Assembly (NCBI RefSeq): GCF_002979515.1
Contig: NZ_PCPA01000003.1
Span: 62,001-126,000, forward strand
From: Microbacterium sp. MYb54
GTDB taxonomy: Bacteria; Actinomycetota; Actinomycetes; Actinomycetales; Microbacteriaceae
Direction of reading: 5' to 3'
DNA: 64,000 bases
A program made the translations under genes and the position numbers. This document shows, piece after piece, positions 7,723-16,559 of the stretch (position 1 is its first letter; each line of letters starts with the position of its first letter). Under the pieces are notes generated by a model that was not told the origin of the DNA, ran no database searches, and saw only the letters and a list, made by a program, of their open reading frames with translations.

Positions 7723-8340
7723 TCAGGACTCCGGTCGCAGCAGTCGATCGAGGAGTGCGAGCGCTTCGTGCTGGGGTGCGGTCCCATCGAGCAGCCACTG
7801 CGTCTGCAGGCCGTCGGACGCGGCGACGACGAGCGCCGCGACGGCATCCGGATCGATGTCCTTCCGGATCCGCCCATCCGCCTGCTGCTCTCGGACGATG
7901 TCGGCGAGTCGGCCACGGAGGCGGGTGAAGCGGTCGGTGGCGAACGTGCGCGCCGCCGGATGCCCCTCTTCGAGCGCGGTGGCGACGAGGGTGGAATACA
8001 ACTGCACGAGACCCGGGATCGCACGGTTGATGCGAGCGGACTCGATCATCATCTCCACCGGCGTCGCGTCATCCGCCGGCGAGCTCGGCTGTCGCTCTGG
8101 CGCCGTGCTCTCCTGGTAGACGGCGACGAGGAGCTCTTCGAGTGAGCCGAAGTAGTGGGTGAGCGCTGCATGGGTGACCCCCACCTCGCGTGCGATCGCC
8201 CGCAGGCTCGTGCGATCGGCGCCACGCTCGGCGAAGACCTCGATCGCGCGGTCGAGGATCTCCTGTCGTCGAGCGATCCCCTTGGCGTAGGCGCCACGCT
8301 GGCGTGGCGGCTCGGCGTGATCTGACGTGTCGGCGGGCAT
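7723..8340 (-). CDS. TetR/AcrR family transcriptional regulator
   Basis: This 205-residue regulator has the TetR DNA-binding domain at about residues 22-70: R-R-Q-E-I-L-D-R-A-I-E-V-F-A-E-R-G, then the HTH L-R-A-I-A-R-E-V-G-V-T-H-A-A-L-T-H-Y-F-G-S. The C-terminal ligand domain is all-helical with V-A-A-L-V-V-A-A-S-D-G-L-Q-T-Q-W-L-L, the pattern common to TetR_C regulators of catabolic genes. It is divergent from the isomerase-oxidoreductase pair at 8449, its most likely target. Confidence 0.88.
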   Translation of the reverse strand: MPADTSDHAEPPRQRGAYAKGIARRQEILDRAIEVFAERGADRTSLRAIAREVGVTHAALTHYFGSLEELLVAVYQESTAPERQPSSPADDATPVEMMIESARINRAIPGLVQLYSTLVATALEEGHPAARTFATDRFTRLRGRLADIVREQQADGRIRKDIDPDAVAALVVAASDGLQTQWLLDGTAPQHEALALLDRLLRPES

Positions 8341-8352
8341 GATCGGAGTCTA
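8341..8352 (-). promoter_or_regulatory. Leaderless -10 element
   Basis: On the minus strand TAGACT (8352-8347), 6 nt, then ATG 8340 of the TetR gene. Confidence 0.5.
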
Positions 8353-8362
8353 GCGAATCAAA

Positions 8363-8378
8363 ACTTCCGCATGGAGGT
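8363..8378. promoter_or_regulatory. Possible TetR operator
   Basis: ACTTCC-GCAT-GGAGGT is an imperfect inverted repeat (5 of 6 pairs) between the divergent TetR and isomerase genes. A TAGCGT -10-like hexamer for the isomerase operon follows at 8388-8393. Assignment rests on position and weak symmetry only. Confidence 0.3.
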
Positions 8379-8448
8379 ATTTGGTGATAGCGTGCCTGCA
8401 CGGGGCACAGATCCCGCCATGTCACCGATGACCGAAGGAGCACGACCG

Positions 8449-9255
8449 ATGACGATTCGGACTTCCCTGCAGCTGTTCACGATCAAGGACGAGCTGGAGG
8501 CCGACCTCGAATCCTCCCTCGCGGCGGTAGCCGCCCGCGGTTTCACCGCCGTTGAGCCCTACGACTTCGTCCGCCGGGCGGAACCTCTGGCCGCAGCCCT
8601 CACCGCTGCCGGGCTGGTCGCTCCTTCCGGTCACGCGTTCCTCGCCTCTGAGTCGTTCGTGAACCCCGACGGCAGCGGCACCACGGTGCCCGTCCCGTCG
8701 CCCGCCGAGGTCTTCGCCGCCGCGAAGGTGCTCGGCATGGACACCGTCATAGACCCGTACACGGCGCCTGCGCGCTGGGAGTCGGTCGAGCAGATCGAGG
8801 AGACCGCGCGGCTGCTGAACGAGGCCGCCGAGATCGGTGCGACCGTCGGAGTGCGCGTCGGATACCACAACCATGCCCACGAGCTGGAAGCCGTGTTCGA
8901 CGGCGTCACCGGGCTCGAGGTCCTCGCCGACCTCCTCGACGACCGCGTCGTGCTCGAGGTCGACCTGTACTGGGTCGCTCGCGGTGGCGTCGACCCCGTG
9001 GCACTGCTGGAGCGCCTGGGCAGCCGCGTGATCGCTGTGCACGCGAAGGACGGCACACTCGACCCGGCACTCGCCGCGGCATACCCGCCGGCCGACCAGG
9101 TGGCGGCGGGTGAAGGAGCTGTGCCGCTCGTCGAAGCCATCGCGGCGGCTCCCGCGCTCGAACTCGCGATCGTGGAGTTCGACCACTACGAGGGAGACCT
9201 GTTCGACGCGATCGAGCGTAGCCGCGTCTACCTCGACGAGAAGGTCGCCGGCTGA
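8449..9255 (+). CDS. Sugar phosphate isomerase/epimerase family protein (TIM barrel)
   Basis: A 268-residue AP-endonuclease-fold barrel (Xyl isomerase-like/COG1082). Visible ligand-bearing motifs are F-T-A-V-E-P-Y near strand 2, V-G-Y-H-N-H-A-H-E in the middle, V-L-E-V-D-L-Y-W-V, H-A-K-D-G-T and the C-terminal I-V-E-F-D-H-Y. The Y-H-N-H-x-x-E form typically accompanies Gfo/Idh/MocA dehydrogenases in sugar or inositol catabolism. ATG 8449 follows a GAAGGAG ribosome binding site at 8433-8440; upstream in-frame codons lack one. Its stop shares a base with the next gene's ATG. Confidence 0.85.
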   Translation: MTIRTSLQLFTIKDELEADLESSLAAVAARGFTAVEPYDFVRRAEPLAAALTAAGLVAPSGHAFLASESFVNPDGSGTTVPVPSPAEVFAAAKVLGMDTVIDPYTAPARWESVEQIEETARLLNEAAEIGATVGVRVGYHNHAHELEAVFDGVTGLEVLADLLDDRVVLEVDLYWVARGGVDPVALLERLGSRVIAVHAKDGTLDPALAAAYPPADQVAAGEGAVPLVEAIAAAPALELAIVEFDHYEGDLFDAIERSRVYLDEKVAG

Positions 9256-10409
9256 TGGTGATCGGCACAGGCTCAATCGGCACAGGCCCCGTCGGCGTCG
9301 GCATCATCGGCGCCGGAAACATCAGCGACCAGTACCTGTCGAACCTCACGACCTTCCCCGACGTCCGCGTCCTCGCGATCGGCGACATCCTCGAGGAGCG
9401 AGCGAAGGCGCAGGCCGAGAAGTACGGCGTGCCGCGCGCCGGCGGCGTCGACACGGTTCTCGACGACCCCGAGATCGACATCGTCGTGAACCTCACGATC
9501 CCCGCCGTGCACGTCGAGGTCTCCGAGGCGATCATCGCGGCGGGCAAGCACGTCTGGACCGAGAAGCCGATCGGCGTGAGCCGTGAGGAGTCGCGTCGGC
9601 TGCTGGAGAAGGCGGATGCCGCTGGCCTTCGGGTCGGCGTCGCCCCGGACACCGTGCTCGGACCGGGGGTGCAGACGGCCAAACGGGCGATCGCGCGTGG
9701 CGACATCGGCCGCCCGCTGTTCGCGCAGACCACTTTCCAGTGGTCGGGTCCGGAGATCTTCCACCCGAACCCCGCGTTCCTGTACGCCAAGGGCGGCGGA
9801 CCGTTGCTCGACATGGGGCCGTACTACGTGTCGGCTCTCGTGCACGTGTTCGGACCCGTCGCCTCGGTCGCAGCCCTGGGGCTGCAGGGCACGCCCACCC
9901 GGCGCGTGCAGGTCGGCGAGCTGGCCGGTCAGGAGTTCCCGGTCGAGATCCCCTCGACGCTCAGCGTGCTGATGGCGTTCGAGGAGGGCGGCCAGGCGCA
10001 GAGCATCTACAGCACCGACTCGCCCGTGATCCGGCAGGGGATCGTCGAGATCACCGGCACCGAGGGCACCATCGTGATCCCGGACCCGAACACCTTCGGC
10101 GGCGCGATCTCGATCACCCGGCCTCTCACGCGACTGTTCATCCCGCCGGAGCCTATCCAGCAGGACATCGTCGACGTCGAGCAGGAGGGCGTGCTCTCCG
10201 GTCGCGGCGTAGGACTGCTCGACATGGCGCGCTCGATCGCCGCCGGTCGCCCGCACGTCGCCACGGGGGAGTTCGGCTACCACGTGCTCGACACGCTCCT
10301 CTCGATCGAGGAGGCCGCCGAGGCGCGCGGCTTCGTCGCCGTCGAGAGCACGCTCGATCAGGTCGGTTCGATCGCCTCGGACTTCGATCCGTTCGAAGCG
10401 ACGCTCTGA
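9255..10409 (+). CDS. Gfo/Idh/MocA family oxidoreductase
   Basis: A 384-residue NAD(P)-dependent sugar or cyclitol dehydrogenase. It has the Rossmann loop V-G-I-I-G-A-G-N-I-S near residue 15, the E-K-P motif (W-T-E-K-P-I-G-V), and a C-terminal alpha/beta domain with D-M-G-P-Y-Y-V where the catalytic D...H-type residues normally lie. TGATG overlap with the preceding barrel protein shows translational coupling, so the two probably act on consecutive intermediates. The substrate is not deducible. Confidence 0.88.
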   Translation: MVIGTGSIGTGPVGVGIIGAGNISDQYLSNLTTFPDVRVLAIGDILEERAKAQAEKYGVPRAGGVDTVLDDPEIDIVVNLTIPAVHVEVSEAIIAAGKHVWTEKPIGVSREESRRLLEKADAAGLRVGVAPDTVLGPGVQTAKRAIARGDIGRPLFAQTTFQWSGPEIFHPNPAFLYAKGGGPLLDMGPYYVSALVHVFGPVASVAALGLQGTPTRRVQVGELAGQEFPVEIPSTLSVLMAFEEGGQAQSIYSTDSPVIRQGIVEITGTEGTIVIPDPNTFGGAISITRPLTRLFIPPEPIQQDIVDVEQEGVLSGRGVGLLDMARSIAAGRPHVATGEFGYHVLDTLLSIEEAAEARGFVAVESTLDQVGSIASDFDPFEATL

Positions 10410-10440
10410 CAGCGGCCGATCGTGGCGGCGGAGATGCGGA

Positions 10441-11634
10441 TCAACGCGCCTTCGCCGCCACGTAGCGGTCGACGCTCGCCGGCGAGAGCACCTCGCGGGC
10501 GACCATGATCGCCGCGCCCAGGACCGCAGCGCGATCTCCCGCCTGGGACTGCACGATGGCGAGGTGCTGCGTCGCGAGCGGGATCGAGCGTCGGTAGACC
10601 ACCTCGCGCACCCCGGCGAGAAGATGCTCTCCCGCGCGAGCGATGCTGCCGCCCAGCACGATGATCGAGGGGTTCAGCAGGTTGACGACCGTGGCGAGCA
10701 CCTCGCCGACGTCGCGTCCGGCCTGACGGGTGGCTTCGATCGCGGCGGTGTTCCCCGTGCGCACCAGGTCGACGACGTCTGAGGCGCTGTTCACCTCGAG
10801 ACCGTCTTCGCGGAGGGCGATCGCGAGGGCGGAGCCGCTCGCGAGAGCCTCGAGGTCGCGCTCGTCGCCCGGCGCGCGGGTGGACCCCGCTCCGGTGGGC
10901 ACCTGCACATGGCCCATGTCGCCGGCGGAGCCCTGGGCGCCGCGCTGCAGCTGACCGCCCGCGATGATGCCGGCCCCGATCCCGGTCGACACCTTCACGA
11001 AGATCAGATCGTCGACCCGGGGCCAGCTCGTCGCCTGCTCGCCGAGGGCCAGGATGTTGACGTCGTTGTCGACCAGCACCGGTACGTCGAACGTCTTCTG
11101 TACGTAGGCGGGAACGTCGAACCTGTCCCATCCCGGCATGATCGGCGGGTTGGTGGGGCGACCGGTCGAGTGTTCGACGGGGCCGGGCACACCGATACCC
11201 ACCCCGACCAGAGGGAGCCCTGCGGCCGTGGCGGCGAGCAGGCCGGTGGCGTCGGCGATGATCGTGTCGAGCAGGCTCTCCGGCCCGTCTCCGATGTCGA
11301 TCGTGCGGGTCCGGGAGTCGAGGATGATCCCGGCGAGATCTGCGATGGCGACCGTCGCGTGCGTCGCGCCGAGGTCGACGGCGACCACGAGTCCGGCACG
11401 GGGGTTGAATGCGACCCGTGCCGGGGGCCTTCCGCCGGTGGAGACCGCTTCGCCGGCCGGGCGGAGGAGATCGGCGGCGAGGAGCGCGTCGACGCGGAGC
11501 GCCACCGTGGAGCGGGCGAGGCCCGTGAGCGCGGAGATCTCGGCCTTGGTTCTGGCGAGCCCGTCGCGAAGGATCTGGAAGATCTCTCCGGTGCCGGAGG
11601 AGACCGCCGGCGCCGGCTTGGGAACGTCAACCAT
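10441..11634 (-). CDS. ROK family transcriptional regulator
   Basis: A 397-residue ROK repressor. An N-terminal winged helix (about residues 10-70; T-K-A-E-I-S-A-L-T-G-L-A-R-S-T-V) is followed by the ROK sugar-kinase-like fold with A-V-D-L-G-A-T-H-A, V-D-N-D-V-N and T-G-I-G-A-G-I. The region after G-H, which in most ROK proteins supplies three zinc-binding cysteines, has R, P and D at those positions and no Cys. ATG 11634 is preferred over 11655 because the HTH spacing is conserved. It diverges from the ABC-importer operon and very likely represses it. Confidence 0.88.
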   Translation of the reverse strand: MVDVPKPAPAVSSGTGEIFQILRDGLARTKAEISALTGLARSTVALRVDALLAADLLRPAGEAVSTGGRPPARVAFNPRAGLVVAVDLGATHATVAIADLAGIILDSRTRTIDIGDGPESLLDTIIADATGLLAATAAGLPLVGVGIGVPGPVEHSTGRPTNPPIMPGWDRFDVPAYVQKTFDVPVLVDNDVNILALGEQATSWPRVDDLIFVKVSTGIGAGIIAGGQLQRGAQGSAGDMGHVQVPTGAGSTRAPGDERDLEALASGSALAIALREDGLEVNSASDVVDLVRTGNTAAIEATRQAGRDVGEVLATVVNLLNPSIIVLGGSIARAGEHLLAGVREVVYRRSIPLATQHLAIVQSQAGDRAAVLGAAIMVAREVLSPASVDRYVAAKAR

Positions 11635-11695
11635 TGCGTCAGTAAACCACAGCACTTCGGCGTCTCGCCGATTGACTTCGGATTTGTCTCAGAGA

Positions 11696-11721
11696 ACTTT
11701 TGACGAAGCTCTAGCAAAAGT
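11696..11721. promoter_or_regulatory. Candidate ROK operator
   Basis: ACTTTTG (11696-11702) and CAAAAGT (11715-11721) form a perfect 7-bp inverted repeat with a 12-bp spacer that has AGCT exactly at its centre. The site lies between the ROK gene and the operon starting at 11749 and overlaps a TTGACG (-35-like) hexamer at 11700-11705. Confidence 0.6.
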
Positions 11722-11748
11722 CGGTAGGACTGTGTCAGAATCGGCGGC

Positions 11749-12858
11749 ATGACAACGGATGTCACTGACACCGGTCTCGGAACGATCCGAACCGGCATCC
11801 TCGGCGGAGGATTCATGGCCCGCGTGCATCGCACCGCGGCGCGAGACGCCGGCGGCGAACTGCGCGCGATAGCGACCCGTTCCGTCGAGGGCGGCCGCGA
11901 TGCCGCACAGGCTCTCGGCGCCGACCGGGCGGAGCACGACGCGAAGGCACTGCTGGACGCGGCTGACATCGACGTCGTCCACATCTGCACGCCGAACGCG
12001 ACCCATGCCGATCTCGCCCTCCAGGCTCTGAACGCGGGTAAGCACGTCATCTGCGAGAAGCCTCTTGCGACGACGGCGCGCGATGCCCGGTTGCTCGCCG
12101 AGACTGCCGAGGCCACCGGGCGCGTGGCAGCCGTGCCGTTCATCTACCGCTACCACCCGATGGTGCGTGAGGCCAGGGCGCGCATCGCGCGCGGCGAGGC
12201 GGGGGAGCTCCTCACCCTCGACTGCTCCTACTTGCAGGACTGGATGCTGCTCTCGAGCGATGACGACTGGCGCGTGCGCTCCGAGTCCGGCGGCGCCAGT
12301 CGTGCGTTCGCCGATATCGGCTCGCACCTGTGCGACCTGATCGAGTTCGTGATCGGCGAGCGGATCCGCACACTGAGCGCCCGTACCAGGCGAGTCTTCT
12401 CCGAGCGTTCGGGGCATGCGGTCGACACGGAGGACATCGTCGCCGTGCTGGTGGAGACGGAGTCAGGCGCCCTCGGCACGCTGCTCATCTCGCAGATGGC
12501 TGCCGGGCGCAAGAACGCCCTCACGCTCGAGCTGCACGGCTCGCGTCAGAGTCTGCGCTTCGAGCAGGAGAGACCGGAGGAGCTCTGGATCGGCTCGCGC
12601 GATGAGTCCCTGCTGCTGCTGCGCGATCCCGCCACGTCCGCTCCGGATTCGGCGCGGCTCCAGCGTGTGCCCGCCGGGCACCCGATGGGATATCAGGATG
12701 CGTTCAACGGGTTCGTGACCGATGTGTACGCGGCGATCGCCGGAGCGCATCCCGACGGCCTGCCGACCTTCGCCGACGGGTACCGCTCGGTCGTGCTGAC
12801 GGAGGCCGTGCTCGAATCGGCGGCAGCGGGCGGACGATGGGTGGAGGCGACGGCATGA
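11749..12858 (+). CDS. Gfo/Idh/MocA family oxidoreductase
   Basis: A 369-residue dehydrogenase, first gene of the ABC-importer operon. The cofactor loop is T-G-I-L-G-G-G-F-M-A, followed by the helix H-R-T-A-A-R-D; the E-K-P motif is I-C-E-K-P-L-A, and the C-terminal domain contains D-I-G-S-H-L-C-D-L. D-x-G-x-H is the conserved substrate-binding motif of inositol and sugar dehydrogenases. It shares an ATGA overlap with the ATPase gene. The function is oxidation of an imported sugar, polyol or glycoside; the substrate is unknown. Confidence 0.88.
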   Translation: MTTDVTDTGLGTIRTGILGGGFMARVHRTAARDAGGELRAIATRSVEGGRDAAQALGADRAEHDAKALLDAADIDVVHICTPNATHADLALQALNAGKHVICEKPLATTARDARLLAETAEATGRVAAVPFIYRYHPMVREARARIARGEAGELLTLDCSYLQDWMLLSSDDDWRVRSESGGASRAFADIGSHLCDLIEFVIGERIRTLSARTRRVFSERSGHAVDTEDIVAVLVETESGALGTLLISQMAAGRKNALTLELHGSRQSLRFEQERPEELWIGSRDESLLLLRDPATSAPDSARLQRVPAGHPMGYQDAFNGFVTDVYAAIAGAHPDGLPTFADGYRSVVLTEAVLESAAAGGRWVEATA

Positions 12859-14378
12859 TCACGATCACGACCGAACCGGTGCTCAGCGTGACAGGCATCC
12901 GCAAGTCCTTCTTCGGCGTCGAGGTGCTCAAGGGCATCGACTTCGACGTGCGACCGGGGGAGGTGCACGGTCTCGTCGGAGAGAACGGCGCCGGCAAATC
13001 GACCCTCATGAAGATCATCGCCGGCGTGCAGCCGGCGGACGACGGAGTGGTCTCCTACCGCGGGGAAGAGGTGCATCACGCGCACCCGCGACAGGCGATG
13101 GATGCCGGGATCGTCACGGTCTTCCAGGAGTTCACGCTCCTCCCCGAGCGCACGGTGGCGCAGAACGTCTACCTCGGCCGCGAGCCGCGCCGCGGGGGCT
13201 TCGTCGACCAGCGTGCCATGAACACGAGGACGGCCGAGCTGCTGACCGACCTCGGGGTCTCGTTCATCGAGCCGCAGGCGCGCGTCGGCTCGCTCACGGT
13301 CGCGGAGCAGCAGATCGTCGAGATCGTCAAGGCTCTCTCGTTCGATGCGCGGGTCATCTCGATGGACGAGCCGACCGCCGCGCTCAGCGACCGCGAAGTC
13401 GAGCTGCTCTATGCGATCATCCGTCGTCTCACCTCGCGCGGTGTCGCGGTGATCTACGTCTCGCACCGGCTGAAGGAGATCTTCGACCTGTGCGACCGCA
13501 TCACGATCCTCAAAGACGGTGCGCTCGTCTCGACCGACGACACGGCAGCCCTCACCACCGACGAGCTGGTCCGACGTATGGTCGGCCGGTCCATCCAGTC
13601 GTACTTCCCCGATGCGCTCGAGGGCACGACGGTCGGTGAGCCGCGGCTCGAGCTCGACGGCTGCGGCAACGCCTACGTCGACGGGGTGTCGCTCACGCTG
13701 CGTGCAGGGGAGATCGTCGGCATCGCGGGGCTGCAGGGATCCGGGCGCACCGAGCTCGTGGAAGGGGTGTTCGGCATCCAGGCGTTCACCAGGGGCTCGA
13801 TGCGGATCGACGGGGTGCCCGCGCGCATCGCCAGCGCTCGGGCGGCGGTGCGGGCCGGGCTCGCCCTGGTGTCGGAAGACCGCAAGGCACAGGGACTCGC
13901 GCTCGGACAGTCGATCCTCGACAATGCGCTGCTGGTCGTGCGGAGTGTCTTCGCGAGCCGCACAGCTGCCTCCCGCCGTGAGGTGCCAGGGGTGCTGAGC
14001 TCGCTCGAAGTCAGCTCACAGGGCGTCGATCAGGAGGTGCGCTTCCTCTCCGGCGGCAACCAGCAGAAGGTCGTGCTGGCCAAGTGGCTGCTCACCCAGC
14101 CGCAGATCGTGCTCTTCGACGAGCCGACGCGTGGCATCGATGTCGGCGCGAAGTACGCCGTCTACCAGCTCATGCGTGAGCTCGCAGCCCAGGGGAAGGC
14201 CGTGCTGATGGTGTCGAGCGAACTGCCGGAGGTGATCGGCATGAGCGATCGGATCCTGGTGATGCACGACGGCGAGCTCGTCGCGGAGCTGCCGGCAGGA
14301 GCTGCGGAGCACGAGATACTCGGAGCCGCGACCGGTGCGAGCGATCCCGGCACCGTGGCGGAAGGGGGTGCGCGATGA
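12855..14378 (+). CDS. Sugar ABC transporter ATP-binding protein (RbsA/MglA type)
   Basis: A 507-residue tandem ATPase of the CUT2 family. The N-terminal domain has a canonical Walker A (G-E-N-G-A-G-K-S-T), Q-E-F Q-loop and M-D-E-P-T-A-A Walker B. The C-terminal domain has the degenerate Walker A (G-L-Q-G-S-G-R-T-E) usual for RbsA-like proteins, and the signature L-S-G-G-N-Q-Q-K. It energises import through the two downstream permeases. ATG 12855 overlaps the stop of the oxidoreductase gene (ATGA). Confidence 0.93.
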   Translation: MITITTEPVLSVTGIRKSFFGVEVLKGIDFDVRPGEVHGLVGENGAGKSTLMKIIAGVQPADDGVVSYRGEEVHHAHPRQAMDAGIVTVFQEFTLLPERTVAQNVYLGREPRRGGFVDQRAMNTRTAELLTDLGVSFIEPQARVGSLTVAEQQIVEIVKALSFDARVISMDEPTAALSDREVELLYAIIRRLTSRGVAVIYVSHRLKEIFDLCDRITILKDGALVSTDDTAALTTDELVRRMVGRSIQSYFPDALEGTTVGEPRLELDGCGNAYVDGVSLTLRAGEIVGIAGLQGSGRTELVEGVFGIQAFTRGSMRIDGVPARIASARAAVRAGLALVSEDRKAQGLALGQSILDNALLVVRSVFASRTAASRREVPGVLSSLEVSSQGVDQEVRFLSGGNQQKVVLAKWLLTQPQIVLFDEPTRGIDVGAKYAVYQLMRELAAQGKAVLMVSSELPEVIGMSDRILVMHDGELVAELPAGAAEHEILGAATGASDPGTVAEGGAR

Positions 14379-15481
14379 AGCGCCTCCGCATCGACTCCAC
14401 CGTCATCGTGCTCGGCATCCTCCTGCTCGTGATCGTCGTCGGCGCGATCCTGGTCGCCACGGTCGGGCGCAACTTCCTGAGCCCCGGCAACATTCGTGAT
14501 GTCCTCACGGGCATGAGCGTGCTCGGCCTCGTCGCGGTCGGGCAGACGCTCGTCGTACTGGGTGCCTCTCTCGATCTTTCGGTCACGTACGTCGTCAGCC
14601 TGTCGAGCCTGCTCGCGGCAACGATCATGAACGGCAATGCGGGCAACATCCCGGTCGCCGTCATCGTCACCCTGCTCGTGTGCGGTGGTGTCGGCCTCGT
14701 GAACGGGCTCATCGTGACCGTCCTCAAAGTGAACGGCTTCATCGCCACTCTCGGCGTCGGGCTCATCCTGCAGGGCATCCTCAACACGAACTTCGAGGGT
14801 TCGGCCGGCAGTGTTCCGTGGGCGTTCCAGCTCATCGGCGCCACCGGCGTCGGCCCCATCCCGGTGTCCACGCTCATCATGATCGTGCTGGCAGTGGTCG
14901 TCTGGGTGCTCCTCAACCGCACCCGCACCGGAGCGCACCTCTACGCGGTGGGCGGCGACCCCGAGATCGCCCGGCTCTCGGGCGTCCGCATCCGGATGCC
15001 GCTGATCTGGGCGCACGTGCTGTGCTCGGTGTTCGCGGGGCTCGCCGGCCTTCTCCTCGCAAGTCGTCTCGGCGTCGGCAGCCCGACGGTCGGCCAGCAG
15101 GGTGGCTACGCGCTGCTGTCGATCGCGGCGGTCGTGCTCGGCGGCACCCTGCTGCTCGGCGGACGCGGATCCATCTGGGGCACGATCGGCGGCGTCGCCA
15201 TCCTCGCGGTCGTCGACAACGTGATGAGCGTCATGCAGATCAACCCGTTCCTCAAGGACGTGGTCCGCGGAGTGGTGATCGTCGCCGCCGTGGCCGTATA
15301 CAGCCGTCGCTCGATCGTCCGTCGGCGTCCGCGCTTCGGCTCCGGGGGCACACGCACCGGCGGTGATGACGCGGCGAAGGCCGCGGCGCCCGCGATGGCC
15401 GCTGCCGTGTCGCAGCTCGTCGATGCCACCCCCGGTGCCACCCCCGATACGAGCCCTGCTGCGGAAGGAGGGCGCTCATGA
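14375..15481 (+). CDS. Sugar ABC transporter permease (RbsC type)
   Basis: A 368-residue CUT2 permease with about nine or ten membrane helices and the coupling segment around G-G-D-P-E-I-A-R-L-S-G-V-R, which contacts the ATPase. V-V-L-G-G-T-L-L-L-G-G-R-G is the other family hallmark. The C-terminus carries an extra hydrophilic tail of about 50 residues rich in A, T and P. The gene overlaps its neighbours by 4 bases on each side, and with the next permease probably forms a heterodimer. Confidence 0.92.
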   Translation: MKRLRIDSTVIVLGILLLVIVVGAILVATVGRNFLSPGNIRDVLTGMSVLGLVAVGQTLVVLGASLDLSVTYVVSLSSLLAATIMNGNAGNIPVAVIVTLLVCGGVGLVNGLIVTVLKVNGFIATLGVGLILQGILNTNFEGSAGSVPWAFQLIGATGVGPIPVSTLIMIVLAVVVWVLLNRTRTGAHLYAVGGDPEIARLSGVRIRMPLIWAHVLCSVFAGLAGLLLASRLGVGSPTVGQQGGYALLSIAAVVLGGTLLLGGRGSIWGTIGGVAILAVVDNVMSVMQINPFLKDVVRGVVIVAAVAVYSRRSIVRRRPRFGSGGTRTGGDDAAKAAAPAMAAAVSQLVDATPGATPDTSPAAEGGRS

Positions 15482-16557
15482 ACGCGCTGCGCACACTCGT
15501 GAGTCCCCGCGGGGCGGTGTTCCTGCTGCTGGTGATCCTGCTCGTGGCCGTCACGATCCTCAACCCGAGCTTCGCGGAACCCGGCCAGTTCATGCGGTTC
15601 ATCCAGCGGGTGGCCCCGATCGCGATCGTCGCGATCGGCCAGTACTTCGTGATCATCGCCGGAGAGTTCGACCTGTCGCAGGGATCGCTCATCACGGCGC
15701 AGGTCATCATCGCCGGCAACCTGGTCGGACAGGATGACTCCCGCACCATCCCGGTGCTGCTGCTGATGATCGTGTTCGCCGTGGCCGTCGGACTCGTGAA
15801 CGGTCTGATCACGACACTGCTCAAGGTGCCGTCCTTCATCGTCACGCTCGGCATGATGCTCGCCCTCCTCGGCGGGGTGATGTGGTGGACCGGCGGCGCG
15901 GCGACAGGGAATCCCGCCGACAGCTTCCGCGAGATCGGCCGCGGCGGCATCCGCGACGTGCCGTTCCTCGAGTTCATCCCCTGGGCCGTCCTGCTGCTCA
16001 TCGTCTGGCTCGCGCTCGGCATCTGGATCACCAAGCGCCCGTTGGGCAAGACGCTCATCGCGGTAGGCGACAACGCCCGCGCCGTCGACTACGCCGGGGC
16101 GCGCCGGGCCTGGGTGACCACGCGAGCGTTCATCATCTCGTCGCTGTCCGCATCGCTCTCGGCAGTGCTCCTGGTCGGATACGCCGGCGTGCACCCCTCG
16201 GTCGGTCGCGGCTACGAGTTCACCGCGATCACCGCCGTCGTCCTCGGCGGAGTCGTGCTCGGCGGTGGGCGAGGCTGGATCGTCGGTGCGGTCGCGGGCG
16301 CCTTCGCCCTCGAGGCCCTGTTCATGCTGCTGAACATCGCCGGCGTCCCCTCGACGCTTCGCGATGCCGTCCAGGGCGTCATCATCATCGCCGCCGTCGC
16401 CTACTCCGCCGTCGCCTTCCGGGCACGACGCAAGCGCGGCCCACAGCCTTCTCCCGATCCCACCACCTCAGAACCCGCAACAACGACCAGCACGATTCAC
16501 GCCAACAGCACCATCCACGCCAACAGCACCATCCACACAGAAACCAGAGGAGATTAG
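15478..16557 (+). CDS. Sugar ABC transporter permease (RbsC type)
   Basis: A 359-residue CUT2 permease with the same fold as the preceding gene: G-Q-Y-F-V-I-I-A-G-E-F-D-L-S-Q-G-S in the N-terminal third, G-D-N-A-R-A-V-D-Y-A-G as coupling loop, and V-V-L-G-G-V-V-L-G-G-G-R-G near the C-terminus. The cytoplasmic tail ends in a repeat of the hexapeptide S-T-I-H-A-N encoded by an 18-bp tandem repeat, which looks like recent replication slippage. Confidence 0.92.
   Translation: MNALRTLVSPRGAVFLLLVILLVAVTILNPSFAEPGQFMRFIQRVAPIAIVAIGQYFVIIAGEFDLSQGSLITAQVIIAGNLVGQDDSRTIPVLLLMIVFAVAVGLVNGLITTLLKVPSFIVTLGMMLALLGGVMWWTGGAATGNPADSFREIGRGGIRDVPFLEFIPWAVLLLIVWLALGIWITKRPLGKTLIAVGDNARAVDYAGARRAWVTTRAFIISSLSASLSAVLLVGYAGVHPSVGRGYEFTAITAVVLGGVVLGGGRGWIVGAVAGAFALEALFMLLNIAGVPSTLRDAVQGVIIIAAVAYSAVAFRARRKRGPQPSPDPTTSEPATTTSTIHANSTIHANSTIHTETRGD
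16491..16540 (+). repeat. 18-bp tandem repeat in permease tail
   Basis: Two full units (16491-16508, 16509-16526) and a 14-nt partial unit (16527-16540), e.g. CACCATCCACGCCAACAG, encode S-T-I-H-A-N copies at the extreme C-terminus of the permease. Confidence 0.8.
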
Positions 16558-16559
16558 CA

